The translations under genes were made by a program, and so were the position numbers. The notes below the pieces were generated by a model, which made no database searches, was not told the origin of the DNA, and was given only the letters and a program-made list of their open reading frames with translations. A stretch of DNA of 40,207 nucleotides, from contig JASAON010001492.1 of the NCBI GenBank assembly GCA_030849065.1, forward strand, positions 1 through 40,207, given 5' to 3'. Shown here one piece after another: positions 1-8,746 of this stretch. Position 1 is the first letter of the stretch; every line of letters begins with the position of its first letter. This stretch comes from Jaenimonas drosophilae. Lineage: Eukaryota; Euglenozoa; Kinetoplastea; Trypanosomatida; Trypanosomatidae.

Positions 1-27
1 GCACACCACCACCACCAGTGCTTCACG

Positions 28-1656
28 ATGCCGATGGAGTTGCCACCACCGCGTCCACGCTTTTTCTCGACGGATGAGCGACGGCAAACACCGCCACGGG
101 CGATGGGCGGCGGCGCACGCCGTCGTCGGCTGTTCCTCAGCCCGAGCCCCCCTGCGTCGCTCTTTGCTACCGAGGAGGCCTCCAGCCCGGGCCCACAGCC
201 ACCCACCACCACCACTCCTCCACTGCGACCCATTGCCATCACCACGACGCACTCCTCCAACACCAAGGGCAGCAGCAGTGCCGCAGAAGATTGGTCGCAG
301 TACCCGAGCGACCCTCTCTCGAGCTTTTCAGAATTTACGGTCCCGCTGGAAGGAACCCCATCGCCGCTGCGACGATGGCGGCGGGGGAGCCGAATGGGGC
401 CGGGCAATGATATTAGCGGGGCGGCCTCTCCGAGCCATGGACGAGAGCTCAGCGTCAGCGCAGTGACGCTCACCGCCCCACCCTTGTTGGCACCACGCGA
501 ATCCATTATTGGTACCTCCGCGGCCGCTGTTCCTGCACATGTTCTGCAGCATGGAATGGCAGAAGGTGCCGCCGTGTCGGAGCTGCATCCACTGCACCCA
601 GCGCGCCGGCACCAGTTAGTGGCGGTGCTGCCATCGATTGCGGCACGTCGGCCGACCCGTGAGATCCCGTTGCCTCCCGCTCTTCCCTCCATCATCTCCA
701 CCCCACAAGGGCCGCCACCGGCACCCACGATGTGGCTCCCATCCATGGCACGAGTGATGGATGGGGGAGGTGGTGGCCGCATCATCCCCGCCACCATCGC
801 CGCCACCTCGTGCGGGGTGGTGGATTTGGTGGACGTCAACGCCCCCCACGAGCCCTCACCGCGCACCTGTTTTCATCATCATCATCCAAGCCCTCCCGCC
901 ACACGCCGCCCATCTCTCCTCATCTCCACCGGCGGTGGTGGCGATGAGCTCACCGGGGGACGACGGCGCTCGATGTTCTCCGACTATGATTCTCTCGCGG
1001 CAGCGGCAGCAGGCGGCTCCTTCTCCTCCCCGGTGGGCTCCTACCGTCTTCCGGCGAGCTGGACCACACGCGAGCCACCCTCGAGCTTCCCATACCTCAC
1101 CTTCAACAGCATCCCACGTGGGGAAGGGGGCACCTCGACGACGACGGCGGGAGAGGGCCGTTGCCCATCACCTAACGCCGGTGCGGCCGGGGAGGAGAGC
1201 TCCATGGCGCCTTGGCACACAAGCTTCAAATCCTTCACCTACATTGAGGCACTCCTCGCCAAGGAACGAGATGCCATTGATCAGAGCACGGCGCTGCTGT
1301 ACAGCGCTAGCCAACCACCGGTGGCCGATGGGGTGGCCACCTCACTGCAGCAAGGCATGAAGGATGAGGGCCTCGCGCTCTTTGGCGCTGGCGGGCGCAG
1401 CAACGCAGAGGCCATCGCGGCTGGCTCCGGCAGTGACACCATCAGGCCTTGCCAAACCTCTCGTGAGCTCCCCTCACTGGAGGAGGTACTTTCGCGTGGT
1501 AGTGTAGAGATGGAGCGGCTGCGGCACAACCTTAGCATCGATAGCGGCCGCGTGGGCTCGACGTATTCATTAGTTTCCTCCCTCGCCCATCATTCACGCC
1601 AACCTCCTGATGAGTTTTCGTTGCTGCAGGAGGGATCAAGCGAGCTGTATGTGTGA
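28..1656 (+). CDS. Disordered low-complexity protein, tandem family member 1 (5' end possibly incomplete)
   Basis: I do not recognise this protein. It is 542 residues from the first ATG, but the frame is open to the window edge, so the true start may lie upstream. It is rich in Pro, Ser, Ala, Gly and Arg with no membrane segment or known domain, so it is probably disordered. Island I (W396 to A411) reads T-S-F-K-S-F-T-Y-I-E-A-L-L-A. Island II (residues 444-456) reads M-K-D-E-G-L-A-L-F-G-A-G-G. Island III near the end reads G-S-T-Y-S-L-V-S-S (510-518). These match the downstream neighbours, which is the main reason to call it a real gene and a paralogue. A basophilic kinase-type site, R-R-P-S, lies at 293-296, and R-R-R-S occurs a little later. 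It ends in TGA. Function is unknown. Confidence 0.78.
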   Translation: MPMELPPPRPRFFSTDERRQTPPRAMGGGARRRRLFLSPSPPASLFATEEASSPGPQPPTTTTPPLRPIAITTTHSSNTKGSSSAAEDWSQYPSDPLSSFSEFTVPLEGTPSPLRRWRRGSRMGPGNDISGAASPSHGRELSVSAVTLTAPPLLAPRESIIGTSAAAVPAHVLQHGMAEGAAVSELHPLHPARRHQLVAVLPSIAARRPTREIPLPPALPSIISTPQGPPPAPTMWLPSMARVMDGGGGGRIIPATIAATSCGVVDLVDVNAPHEPSPRTCFHHHHPSPPATRRPSLLISTGGGGDELTGGRRRSMFSDYDSLAAAAAGGSFSSPVGSYRLPASWTTREPPSSFPYLTFNSIPRGEGGTSTTTAGEGRCPSPNAGAAGEESSMAPWHTSFKSFTYIEALLAKERDAIDQSTALLYSASQPPVADGVATSLQQGMKDEGLALFGAGGRSNAEAIAAGSGSDTIRPCQTSRELPSLEEVLSRGSVEMERLRHNLSIDSGRVGSTYSLVSSLAHHSRQPPDEFSLLQEGSSELYV

Positions 1657-1868
1657 GCTGGGGCACACACCAACACACCTACACACAACATCGCATTTAC
1701 TGCTCAAGTGTGCGTGAGCGAGAGAGATATATAGTTTGGTGGCTCTCCCCTTTGCCCTTGCGTAGGGCCTTCATTGTTCAACGGTCTGCCACAGTCCGGC
1801 TCAGAAGATGCGTCCTTCAGCACATCATTGGCCCGCATCCAACCATCGTTATGTACTTACGCTCTCAA

Positions 1869-1972
1869 ACACACACACACACACACACACACACAACACT
1901 ATGATATATACACCAATACAACACACACACACACACACACTCACAGACACAGACACAGACACAGACACAGAC
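1869..1972. repeat. Composite AC dinucleotide and ACAGAC hexanucleotide array
   Basis: An AC run of 13 units (1869-1894) is followed by a short AT-rich gap, a second AC run of 10 units (1921-1940), and then five perfect ACAGAC hexamers (1943-1972). It lies about 210 bases downstream of the member 1 stop codon and is probably in or near its 3' UTR. Confidence 0.9.
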
Positions 1973-2071
1973 GGACTTGTCATGAGCCACTTTCTTTGGA
2001 AGAGAAGTTTCTATTATCCGTTGATTCTATATATAGCTGCAAGCACACATACTATATCCCAACATCCGCAC

Positions 2072-2102
2072 GATGATGATGAGGATGATGATGATGATGA
2101 TG
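2072..2102. repeat. GAT trinucleotide run
   Basis: Ten near-perfect GAT units with one GAG interruption, in the spacer after member 1. The same triplet encodes the Asp runs of neighbouring proteins. Confidence 0.85.
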
Positions 2103-2244
2103 CACTGTGATAATGCGTGAATGGACGCAACGTATCGCCACGACATCGCTTCTTTGTGAGTCAGCTTACCTTTGATGATTCACGTTTTCCTCAGTGGTGT
2201 GTACGGAATCGGCTGACGTGATTGTGCTGCCGTCGTTGGTATAC

Positions 2245-2262
2245 CATCATCATCATCATCAT
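2245..2262. repeat. CAT trinucleotide run (6 units)
   Basis: Six perfect CAT units in non-coding sequence, followed by a few degenerate ones. Confidence 0.85.
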
Positions 2263-4002
2263 CACCGCCAACATCATCAGTATGGTACACCGTGGTGGAG
2301 GCCACAATCTCCCTTCCGCACATTCATGCCAGCCACAACAGAGAGGTGGCTGGGCGTGGGTGTTTGGATGCGCGAGCGCTTTTTTCTTTTTTTTTTTGGT
2401 TTGCGGCAACCGCACGTGTTGATGCAGCATCCACGCCACAGAACAGTGAATGTTGGTGAGCGTGGGCAACGTCAACGCGTGTTTTTTTTTCTTCTTCTTC
2501 TTCTTGTTTTGGTGGTTGTGACAACATGCTTCATGTAGCTTGCGCATACACAACGTACATGTGGAGATGATGGGTTTCCGCAACCACTCGTTCGTTTTGC
2601 ATTTGTTGGGGTGCCTCTCCAGTTTGCTGATCAGCCTCAACGTCATGAGCAACATGACAGAGAAACATGAGGCTGAGAGTTCCCCAGCGCCAACAGCAAA
2701 CACGCTTCCTTCTTTTTTTTTTTTGGTGTTGTTGTTCCGTGAAGGAATACCACAACAACAACACAAGATTAGTGGATAGCATGTCGAGGCTGCACGCGCA
2801 CCTTCACCACCTCGACCTACTGCTGGCCATGAGCCATGCAACATTCACTCGTACTCTTTTTTTTTTGTTGGCTTCAGCGTCATCTTGGAACTGATCTCAC
2901 TCCCTTCTTTTCTTCTTTACTTCTTCTTTTGTCTTTTTGTGCGTTTTTTTTTGTGGGCTCTGCTCTTTGCTTATGTGTTGTGAGATGTGTGTGTGTGGGT
3001 GAACCGATACCATAGTGGTGGTATCTGTTCTAGTTTCTTCTCTTCTTCTTCGTTGTTGGTTGTTGTTTTGTGTGTGGCTGCCTTCGTGACCCACGCCTCT
3101 TCCAGCATGCTGGTGCTTGGAGGAAGTGTAGTAGCACGAACAATCAGTGATGGGCGAAGATACAATCTTTCGTCATTTTTTTGAATTCTGTTTTTTTTTT
3201 TGTTCTTGTGCTTGCTTTTCTATAGTTGGCGTAGTTGTGTTGGGCTCACCATCTCTCTTCCTCCTTGCGCACCCTCCGCTCATGCAACAACAGCTGTGTT
3301 GTTCTTCTGTCGCGCACATGCTCCATCACTGCGGCAACGCGTTGACGTACATCCATCTCCATCCATACTGATATTGAGATGTACCATTGGGCTGGCTGCC
3401 AGAAGACACGTTTGTTGGAGGGGTGCAGGAGGATGTGAGAGATGCTGGCCGACTACATTGGTGTGTGGTGGCGCATGTACGTTCTCGTGTGCGCCTTAGT
3501 TTGCCATTGCCTGTGTGTGTCTCTGCACTCGTCTTTAACTCGATGATGATGATGATGGTCGTTGGAAGTTGATGCAACAACAGTCTTGGAATAATATGAG
3601 CCACCAAACTCTTCTTTCACACTCCGTCTTCTTTTTTTTTGCTCGACGTTTGTTGGCGTTTCTGTTTAGAGGGCACATTGGCCACACATTATCTTCACAA
3701 GGAAGTCCACGCCACATCGAATTGGTGCAACCACAACCGCATTCACCACTGTGGCACCTGCTCCTACTCATCCACCTTCGTTGTACGTCAACGACGTCTT
3801 CTTGAAGCTCTCCTCTCCCCCCCTCCCCACACGCACTTATCCTCTGCATCATCTGGAGGAAGCCTTCGTACACGTTGGCCTTCCTGTGCCACCACATACG
3901 TCATTCTTCATTCTCCTGATCTACACCTCTAACAAGCCGTTCTTGTTCGTTGATTGTTTTTTGTTGTTTTTTTTGATTGTGCCAACGACGAAAGATTGCT
4001 GA

Positions 4003-4025
4003 GTAGCTCATCTTCATTGAGCTAC
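4003..4025. other. Perfect 8-bp hairpin upstream of member 2
   Basis: GTAGCTCA (4003-4010) and TGAGCTAC (4018-4025) are exact reverse complements around a 7-base loop. The hairpin lies in the spacer about 300 bases before the predicted splice acceptor of member 2. Its role is unknown. Confidence 0.6.
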
Positions 4026-4043
4026 CAACGAGCTCTCTTTCTT

Positions 4044-4067
4044 TTGTTGTTGTTGTTGTTGTTGTTG
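4044..4067. repeat. TTG trinucleotide run (8 units)
   Basis: Eight perfect TTG units in the spacer. TTG is the complement of CAA/AAC, the triplet class that encodes Asn and Gln runs within the coding sequences of this cluster. Confidence 0.88.
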
Positions 4068-4297
4068 TCGTGTTTCGACGTGTTGCGGCACTTCATTGTT
4101 TGCCTCTTTGTGCTCTTGTGGAGATCCTACGTGTACTGCTACCGAGAAGGCAGGCACCCACGAAGACTGTTTTTTCTTCTTCTTTTTTTTTCTTTCTGTG
4201 TTTTTGTTTTATTTTTCATTTCTTTTTTGTTGCCAACAAAAAAACTCGTGTACGCATAATCAGCATACACGCGTGTTTGGGTGAGCGGATATCAAAC

Positions 4298-4323
4298 TTC
4301 GTTTTATTTTTCATTTTTGGTAG
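4298..4323 (+). promoter_or_regulatory. Predicted trans-splice acceptor of member 2
   Basis: A T-rich tract ends in TAG, with AG at 4322-4323, and is followed by a 32-base leader before the ATG at 4356. In kinetoplastids a spliced leader is added at the first AG after such a tract. This placement rules out the longer upstream reading of the frame. Confidence 0.55.
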
Positions 4324-4355
4324 AGTTAATCATCACCACAGCACACGCGTACACG

Positions 4356-6071
4356 ATGGGAAACAAAATCAGCTCCATCAACGATGATGGCCCTCCATCT
4401 CCCTTGAAGGCCATCACCGCCTTTGCATCATCCGATGCCACGCTGACTCCGCGACCACATCAGCGCACACGTACATCATCCACCTCCGTTGAATCATCAA
4501 CATCGATACATACTCATTCAAGCTCAGATGATTCCCCAAAGGCAGTTGTGCCCCACGCCGCGACCTCATCCACCTCCACACCCGTCAGCACGACGACCAC
4601 CACCACTACCACCCCTGCGTTGCACGCGTTTGCACATCATACGAGCTCATCATCATCATCGCCACTTCATCGATCACCACCGACACAGATCATCTTCGTG
4701 GATGATGATCCTCTTGGACGTGTCTGCCCGCCAACCACCTCCACGATGGAGGATGGGAAGACGTGCCCCACCGCCATGTCGCGGCGCTCGAGCTCAGTCA
4801 TCTCCTTCACGACGGATGCACCGCTGCCATCAGTGAGCGTCGAGAGCTGCGAGCTTCTCTTCCGCCAGCTCAGCCAAACCCGTGCCGATGTTGAGGATGT
4901 CGGTGATGATGTCGGTGATGATGTAGAAGTTGAGGACGTTGATAATGAGATGCTTCGTGAGCTGGTGCATCTTCAAGAGGAACAAATTGTTTCGGAAGAA
5001 TCTGCCCCACACTCCTCCAACCGTAGCAACCAACGTATGGATGGAATACGTGCTCCACATGATCATGTAGATGATGATGTTGTCAAGGATGAGAGTGAGG
5101 CACTGCAGTGGCACAATCTTCACTACACATCATCATCCGAAGCGGGTGCCACAGCTTTCTCATTGCCATCCATCTTCAGGCCACGGCCCAGTCGCTCCAC
5201 GCCCTTCCTCCCCAACATACCTCACAATAGCAGCGCATCCTTCTTCGCACCTCCGCCATCAACATGCGATGGCCTCGTGGAGTATGGCAGGCTTCGCCCG
5301 TATGATGGATCACGCATGAGTGCTCATCTTCATCCTGTCGTACCCATCATTATCCCCAACAACAACAACACCATCTCCTCCAACAACAACACATCATCTT
5401 CACCACGCGACATGACGACGGCGTTGGATGAAACGAGTGCCTCTTCGCCCATTTTGTTTGCCCCGATCGCAGCACGTCGTTCCTCATCCAACCTTGCGAA
5501 GTTGGCGAGCGGCAACACGCACGCCTGGCTGACAAGCTTCCGCTCGCTGACCTTCATTGAGGAAGAAATACGTGCTGGCCATCATCATCACCACGGCACA
5601 GCATCATCGCCACCGGATGGCTGTAGCAGCACACTGGGTGAGGAGGAGTGGCGCGCACATCAGGCGTTGAGGTCGGCGCTGCGCCACGAGGCGGAGAATG
5701 GAGGTCTGCCACAATTTGCAGCACAACACGTGTTTGGACGACGTGGTACCCGACGCAGCTCCACGGCGATGATGAGCCCATCATCACCGCTCCACGTGGC
5801 GGCGGCGTTGCGTGGGACGGTGAGCTCCGTTGACGGGAGCCTCTCCCGGTGCCACCTGACCTCACCATCAACCACCTCGGACGTGGATGTGCCACCGTCA
5901 TCATCCACGTCGTCGGGGCACGCAGCGTTGCGCTCACGTGTTGTCTTCTCACCTCGTTCGGCACGTGCTGGACGTGGGGCTCCGTCACGTGCCATGGCAT
6001 CATTGGTGTCGGGGCGTTCGGAGGGCTGCAGCAGCGACGATGATTTTTTCGGCACAACACAGGTGAATTAG
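4356..6071 (+). CDS. Disordered family member 2 with predicted N-myristoylation signal
   Basis: The protein has 571 residues. The frame is open further upstream, but that part lies before the predicted splice acceptor, so the ATG at 4356 is chosen. It starts M-G-N-K-I-S-S, which fits the N-myristoyltransferase pattern (Gly2, Ser6), so the mature protein may attach to membranes or the flagellum. The body is Ser/Thr/His/Asp-rich, with T, S and H runs and an acidic stretch around 180-200. Island I (W391 to R406) reads L-T-S-F-R-S-L-T-F-I-E. Island II is degenerate (N-G-G-L-P-Q-F, 448-454). The C-terminus carries S-E-G-C-S-S-D-D-D-F-F-G, matching island III of member 4. Three R-R-S-S sites are present. 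No known domain was seen and function is unknown. Confidence 0.8.
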   Translation: MGNKISSINDDGPPSPLKAITAFASSDATLTPRPHQRTRTSSTSVESSTSIHTHSSSDDSPKAVVPHAATSSTSTPVSTTTTTTTTPALHAFAHHTSSSSSSPLHRSPPTQIIFVDDDPLGRVCPPTTSTMEDGKTCPTAMSRRSSSVISFTTDAPLPSVSVESCELLFRQLSQTRADVEDVGDDVGDDVEVEDVDNEMLRELVHLQEEQIVSEESAPHSSNRSNQRMDGIRAPHDHVDDDVVKDESEALQWHNLHYTSSSEAGATAFSLPSIFRPRPSRSTPFLPNIPHNSSASFFAPPPSTCDGLVEYGRLRPYDGSRMSAHLHPVVPIIIPNNNNTISSNNNTSSSPRDMTTALDETSASSPILFAPIAARRSSSNLAKLASGNTHAWLTSFRSLTFIEEEIRAGHHHHHGTASSPPDGCSSTLGEEEWRAHQALRSALRHEAENGGLPQFAAQHVFGRRGTRRSSTAMMSPSSPLHVAAALRGTVSSVDGSLSRCHLTSPSTTSDVDVPPSSSTSSGHAALRSRVVFSPRSARAGRGAPSRAMASLVSGRSEGCSSDDDFFGTTQVN

Positions 6072-6579
6072 CAACACCAACAGTTTCTTTCTTCTTGTTT
6101 TTTTTATTGGTGTGTGTGTGTGTGCGTAGCGCGTGTTTGTATTCTGTTTGCTGCGTACCAACGTTGTGATGGCAGTACAGAGTTGTGTTGTGTTTGGTTG
6201 AATTTGTTGTTGTTTTTTTTGTTTTGTTTTCTTGGTTTGTTTGTGGCATGATGGTTGTCCGTGTGTGTGTGTGTGCGCTGAGTTCTTCATAATAAATCGT
6301 AAGTACATATTTCCCTGCATACGTCGCTTCTCCCCGCACACCGTTTTTTCTTGATGTAAATTTTTTTTTTTTGCTTGTTTTCATGCTCTCATCACCACAT
6401 GCTCGCCCGCTCTGTGCTCACGGCACCTCTGTTCCCACACGAGATGCTCTTCATGCACCACAACATCTTCTTCATCTCCACCATCTATTTATTGATGCAT
6501 GTTTGTTGGAAGTTATTGGCGTGTTGCAGAGTCCTGGAACGCTTCATTTGCAAACATTCACACACACACGGACATTGGG
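6072..6579. other. Short intergenic spacer between members 2 and 3
   Basis: About 500 bases. TG-rich and T-rich sequence follows the member 2 stop, with several poly-T tracts. No gene is seen. An antisense open frame covering this spacer and the 3' part of member 2 is rejected as a shadow. Confidence 0.6.
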
Positions 6580-6623
6580 TAGTGTTGTTTGTAGCTCATC
6601 ATCATCATCATCATCATCATCAT
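6580..6623 (+). promoter_or_regulatory. Predicted splice acceptor and (CAT)9 leader of member 3
   Basis: A short GT/T-rich tract ends in TGTAG (AG at 6593-6594). The predicted leader continues as CTCAT and nine perfect CAT units (6597-6623), ending 8 bases before the ATG at 6632. A trinucleotide repeat occupying almost the whole 5' UTR could vary in length between strains and affect translation. Confidence 0.5.
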
Positions 6624-6631
6624 AACCACCC

Positions 6632-8746
6632 ATGAAGGCCACGCCACCACCCACTCCGCCACCGACACATACCATTGTTCCTCCACATCAAGATGAGGGT
6701 GTTGGCGCCACACATGGTGCGCTACTATCACTACAAGAGGCCTTGTTGCGTGGCCGACGTACGCACCGCGTGAGTGATGCCGCCATGGCCACCCTTCCAC
6801 CTCTTCCTCCCTTCATGTGCAGCGACGTACTAAATGCCACGAGCAGTGGTTTGTTGGATCGCCAAACGAGCGATGTGATGATATCAACGTGCTCAACGAG
6901 CAGCAACAGCCACGGATCTCCGCTGGGGAGTACCGCACGCTACAGCAGCGAGGAGGCGTGGACGAGTGGGAGCTCGAGCACGCCCGTGTTTCATCGCACC
7001 AACACCGCACCTTTTCTTCCACGTGTGCGCGATGTCAAGGCCCCTTCGTCCTACGTACATAGCAACAACAACAACAACAACAACAACAACAACTCATCCA
7101 TCACCTCCAGCAGCAACACGCTGAGCCTGACGGTGGACCGACCAGCTCCTCGTTTGGCCTCCCTCACGGGGAAGCGGCCATCACTGCTGCCGCTGGGCTA
7201 TAACACGGCTCAGCGGCTCTCTCTGATGAGTGCCGATGGAGATGGCGCCACAACAACCATAAATAACAACAACAACAACACCATTGCCGGTGCATCGGGC
7301 AGCACACGTACCATTCCTGATCAGCTGACCTGCACCAACCTCTTTCAGGACGTGCCGGAGCAGGCGCAGAGCACATCTTCATCCACAGCCACAACCATGA
7401 GCCACACCAACCACACAGGTGGTGCCCGTACACCTCCTCGACAGGTCGTACCTCCGCCACCTCCTCCCATGAATGAGGTGGAGGAGCTTCATCTGCCACC
7501 TGAGTCTGTCGCGGAGGTGGTGGAGGAGCTCCGTCAGCCACGAAGCCCGCCACGCTCGCCACCTCATCATGATGATGTACGTGAGCTCACCCCACGCCAA
7601 CGTATACGTCTTCTGCACCTCCTCTCCACGCCAGTTACCCTCGCCAACAACCACAACAATCACTGCCCCCGACATCAAACCAACAACAACAACAACAACA
7701 ACAGCAACAACAACAACACACCAACTACGGCGGTGAGCAGCAGCACCCAAAGCTGCAGCACCTCTCCCTCCACCGCCACAGATGTGTTGTGGCCATCTCC
7801 GCACATCTTCATGGCTCCCTTCGGCCCACGGAACCGTTCTGCCACGAGCCTCTGCTCCCGCTGCCCATCCATGTGCCGCTCACGAAGTTGCTGCAGCATT
7901 GGCCAATCCGCCAGTTGCTGTCCGGCCACGTGTGACGCGCCGTACGGCTGGAGTAGATGTCCGAGCTTCTGTGATGGCAGCGAGCTCAGCATGTCGGCGG
8001 GCCAACGCCATCCGCACGCACCCTCGCACGCCATGGCGTGGCTCGCCAGCTTTGATTCCTTCTCGCACATCGAGGAGATGTTGGCGAGGGAGGGAGATGC
8101 TCTCGGGGAGAGCTCCGCCTCATCCACCAACTACGCCGAGCAGCTCTCACACGTGCGGCGGAAGCGGGCGGCGGCGTTGATGGAGATGCAGGAACACGGC
8201 CTCGCTGTGTTTGGTGGCTGCCGCACGAGCCCCTCCATCTCCTACGCAGTGGCAAAGCGGCTGAGCACCTACAGTCATGGCGGTGCCGGAGATGATGGCC
8301 AACTTCACCCGCACACGCGCGGAAGATCTCCCACGATGGTGAAGATGATGACGAACGCTGCCGAGGAAGGTGGTGGACGTGCGTGTGTGGGGCCGCAGGA
8401 GAACCCACTCAGCCCAGTGCAGCTCACCGATGCAGAAGATGGAGTGCAACACTGCCTACACCATCATCATCATCATCATCATCATTGCCATCATCATTCC
8501 ACGCATGAGATGGATGCGGCCTCTCGTCGTCGCACGCCTTCCTTGATGATTAACCGGCAGCGGAGCTCACTCAGTGGCGGAGAATTGGTGTTGGATGGAG
8601 CCATGAATTCATCATCACCCATCTTCGATGCACAAGGCGGTGGCGAGACATCATCGATGCCACGACGGAGCATCACCTACTCCCTCGTATCTTCTGGCGC
8701 CCACAGCGACGGCTCCTCTTTTCTGTGGGTGGGTGATGGAATCTGA
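6632..8746 (+). CDS. Disordered family member 3 with Cys-rich insert
   Basis: The protein has 704 residues and is unrecognised, with the clearest copies of all three islands. Island I (W470 to A485) reads L-A-S-F-D-S-F-S-H-I-E-E-M-L. Island II (517-529) reads M-E-M-Q-E-H-G-L-A-V-F-G-G. Island III (680-704) includes T-Y-S-L-V-S-S and A-H-S-D-G-S-S-F. Unique to this member is a Cys-rich segment at 408-447 with ten Cys, including two C-C pairs and a repeated S-R-C-P-S-x-C, which could bind metal or be palmitoylated. Asn runs (up to 10), a Pro run and a nine-residue His run come from AAC, CCT and CAT repeats. The ATG is the first after the predicted splice acceptor. It ends in TGA. Function is unknown. 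Confidence 0.82.
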   Translation: MKATPPPTPPPTHTIVPPHQDEGVGATHGALLSLQEALLRGRRTHRVSDAAMATLPPLPPFMCSDVLNATSSGLLDRQTSDVMISTCSTSSNSHGSPLGSTARYSSEEAWTSGSSSTPVFHRTNTAPFLPRVRDVKAPSSYVHSNNNNNNNNNNSSITSSSNTLSLTVDRPAPRLASLTGKRPSLLPLGYNTAQRLSLMSADGDGATTTINNNNNNTIAGASGSTRTIPDQLTCTNLFQDVPEQAQSTSSSTATTMSHTNHTGGARTPPRQVVPPPPPPMNEVEELHLPPESVAEVVEELRQPRSPPRSPPHHDDVRELTPRQRIRLLHLLSTPVTLANNHNNHCPRHQTNNNNNNNSNNNNTPTTAVSSSTQSCSTSPSTATDVLWPSPHIFMAPFGPRNRSATSLCSRCPSMCRSRSCCSIGQSASCCPATCDAPYGWSRCPSFCDGSELSMSAGQRHPHAPSHAMAWLASFDSFSHIEEMLAREGDALGESSASSTNYAEQLSHVRRKRAAALMEMQEHGLAVFGGCRTSPSISYAVAKRLSTYSHGGAGDDGQLHPHTRGRSPTMVKMMTNAAEEGGGRACVGPQENPLSPVQLTDAEDGVQHCLHHHHHHHHHCHHHSTHEMDAASRRRTPSLMINRQRSSLSGGELVLDGAMNSSSPIFDAQGGGETSSMPRRSITYSLVSSGAHSDGSSFLWVGDGI
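7062..7091. repeat. AAC trinucleotide run encoding poly-Asn in member 3
   Basis: About ten AAC/ACA-phase triplets giving ten consecutive Asn residues. Similar AAC runs occur in the same gene near 7263-7280 and 7680-7715. Confidence 0.85.

Larger units (their letters stand above)
1657..4297. other. Intergenic spacer between members 1 and 2, repeat-rich
   Basis: About 2.6 kb with no convincing gene on either strand. It contains AC runs, an ACAGAC hexamer array, GAT and CAT trinucleotide runs, many poly-T tracts of 8-11 bases and a TTG run. The longest open frames here are made of translated poly-T or poly-A (Lys or Phe runs) and show no protein-like composition. It probably comprises the 3' UTR of member 1 and processing signals for member 2. 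Confidence 0.6.

Noticed and set aside
2191..2844. 217-codon antisense open frame in the first spacer
   Set aside because: Its Lys and Met runs are translated poly-T and CAT repeats read backwards. There is no domain, and no antisense processing signals are evident.
4281..4355. Upstream extension of member 2 by 25 codons
   Set aside because: It translates the poly-T tract of the splice acceptor; the ATG at 4356 gives a sensible start with a myristoylation signal.
5554..6384. 276-codon antisense frame over the 3' part of member 2 and its spacer
   Set aside because: It overlaps a better-supported gene on the + strand, shows Thr/Lys/His runs from repeats, and has no conserved island.
7062..7715. 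Evenly spaced AAC blocks considered as a CRISPR-like or minisatellite array
   Set aside because: The blocks are in-frame homopolymer codons without unique spacers of constant length; a eukaryotic context also argues against CRISPR.
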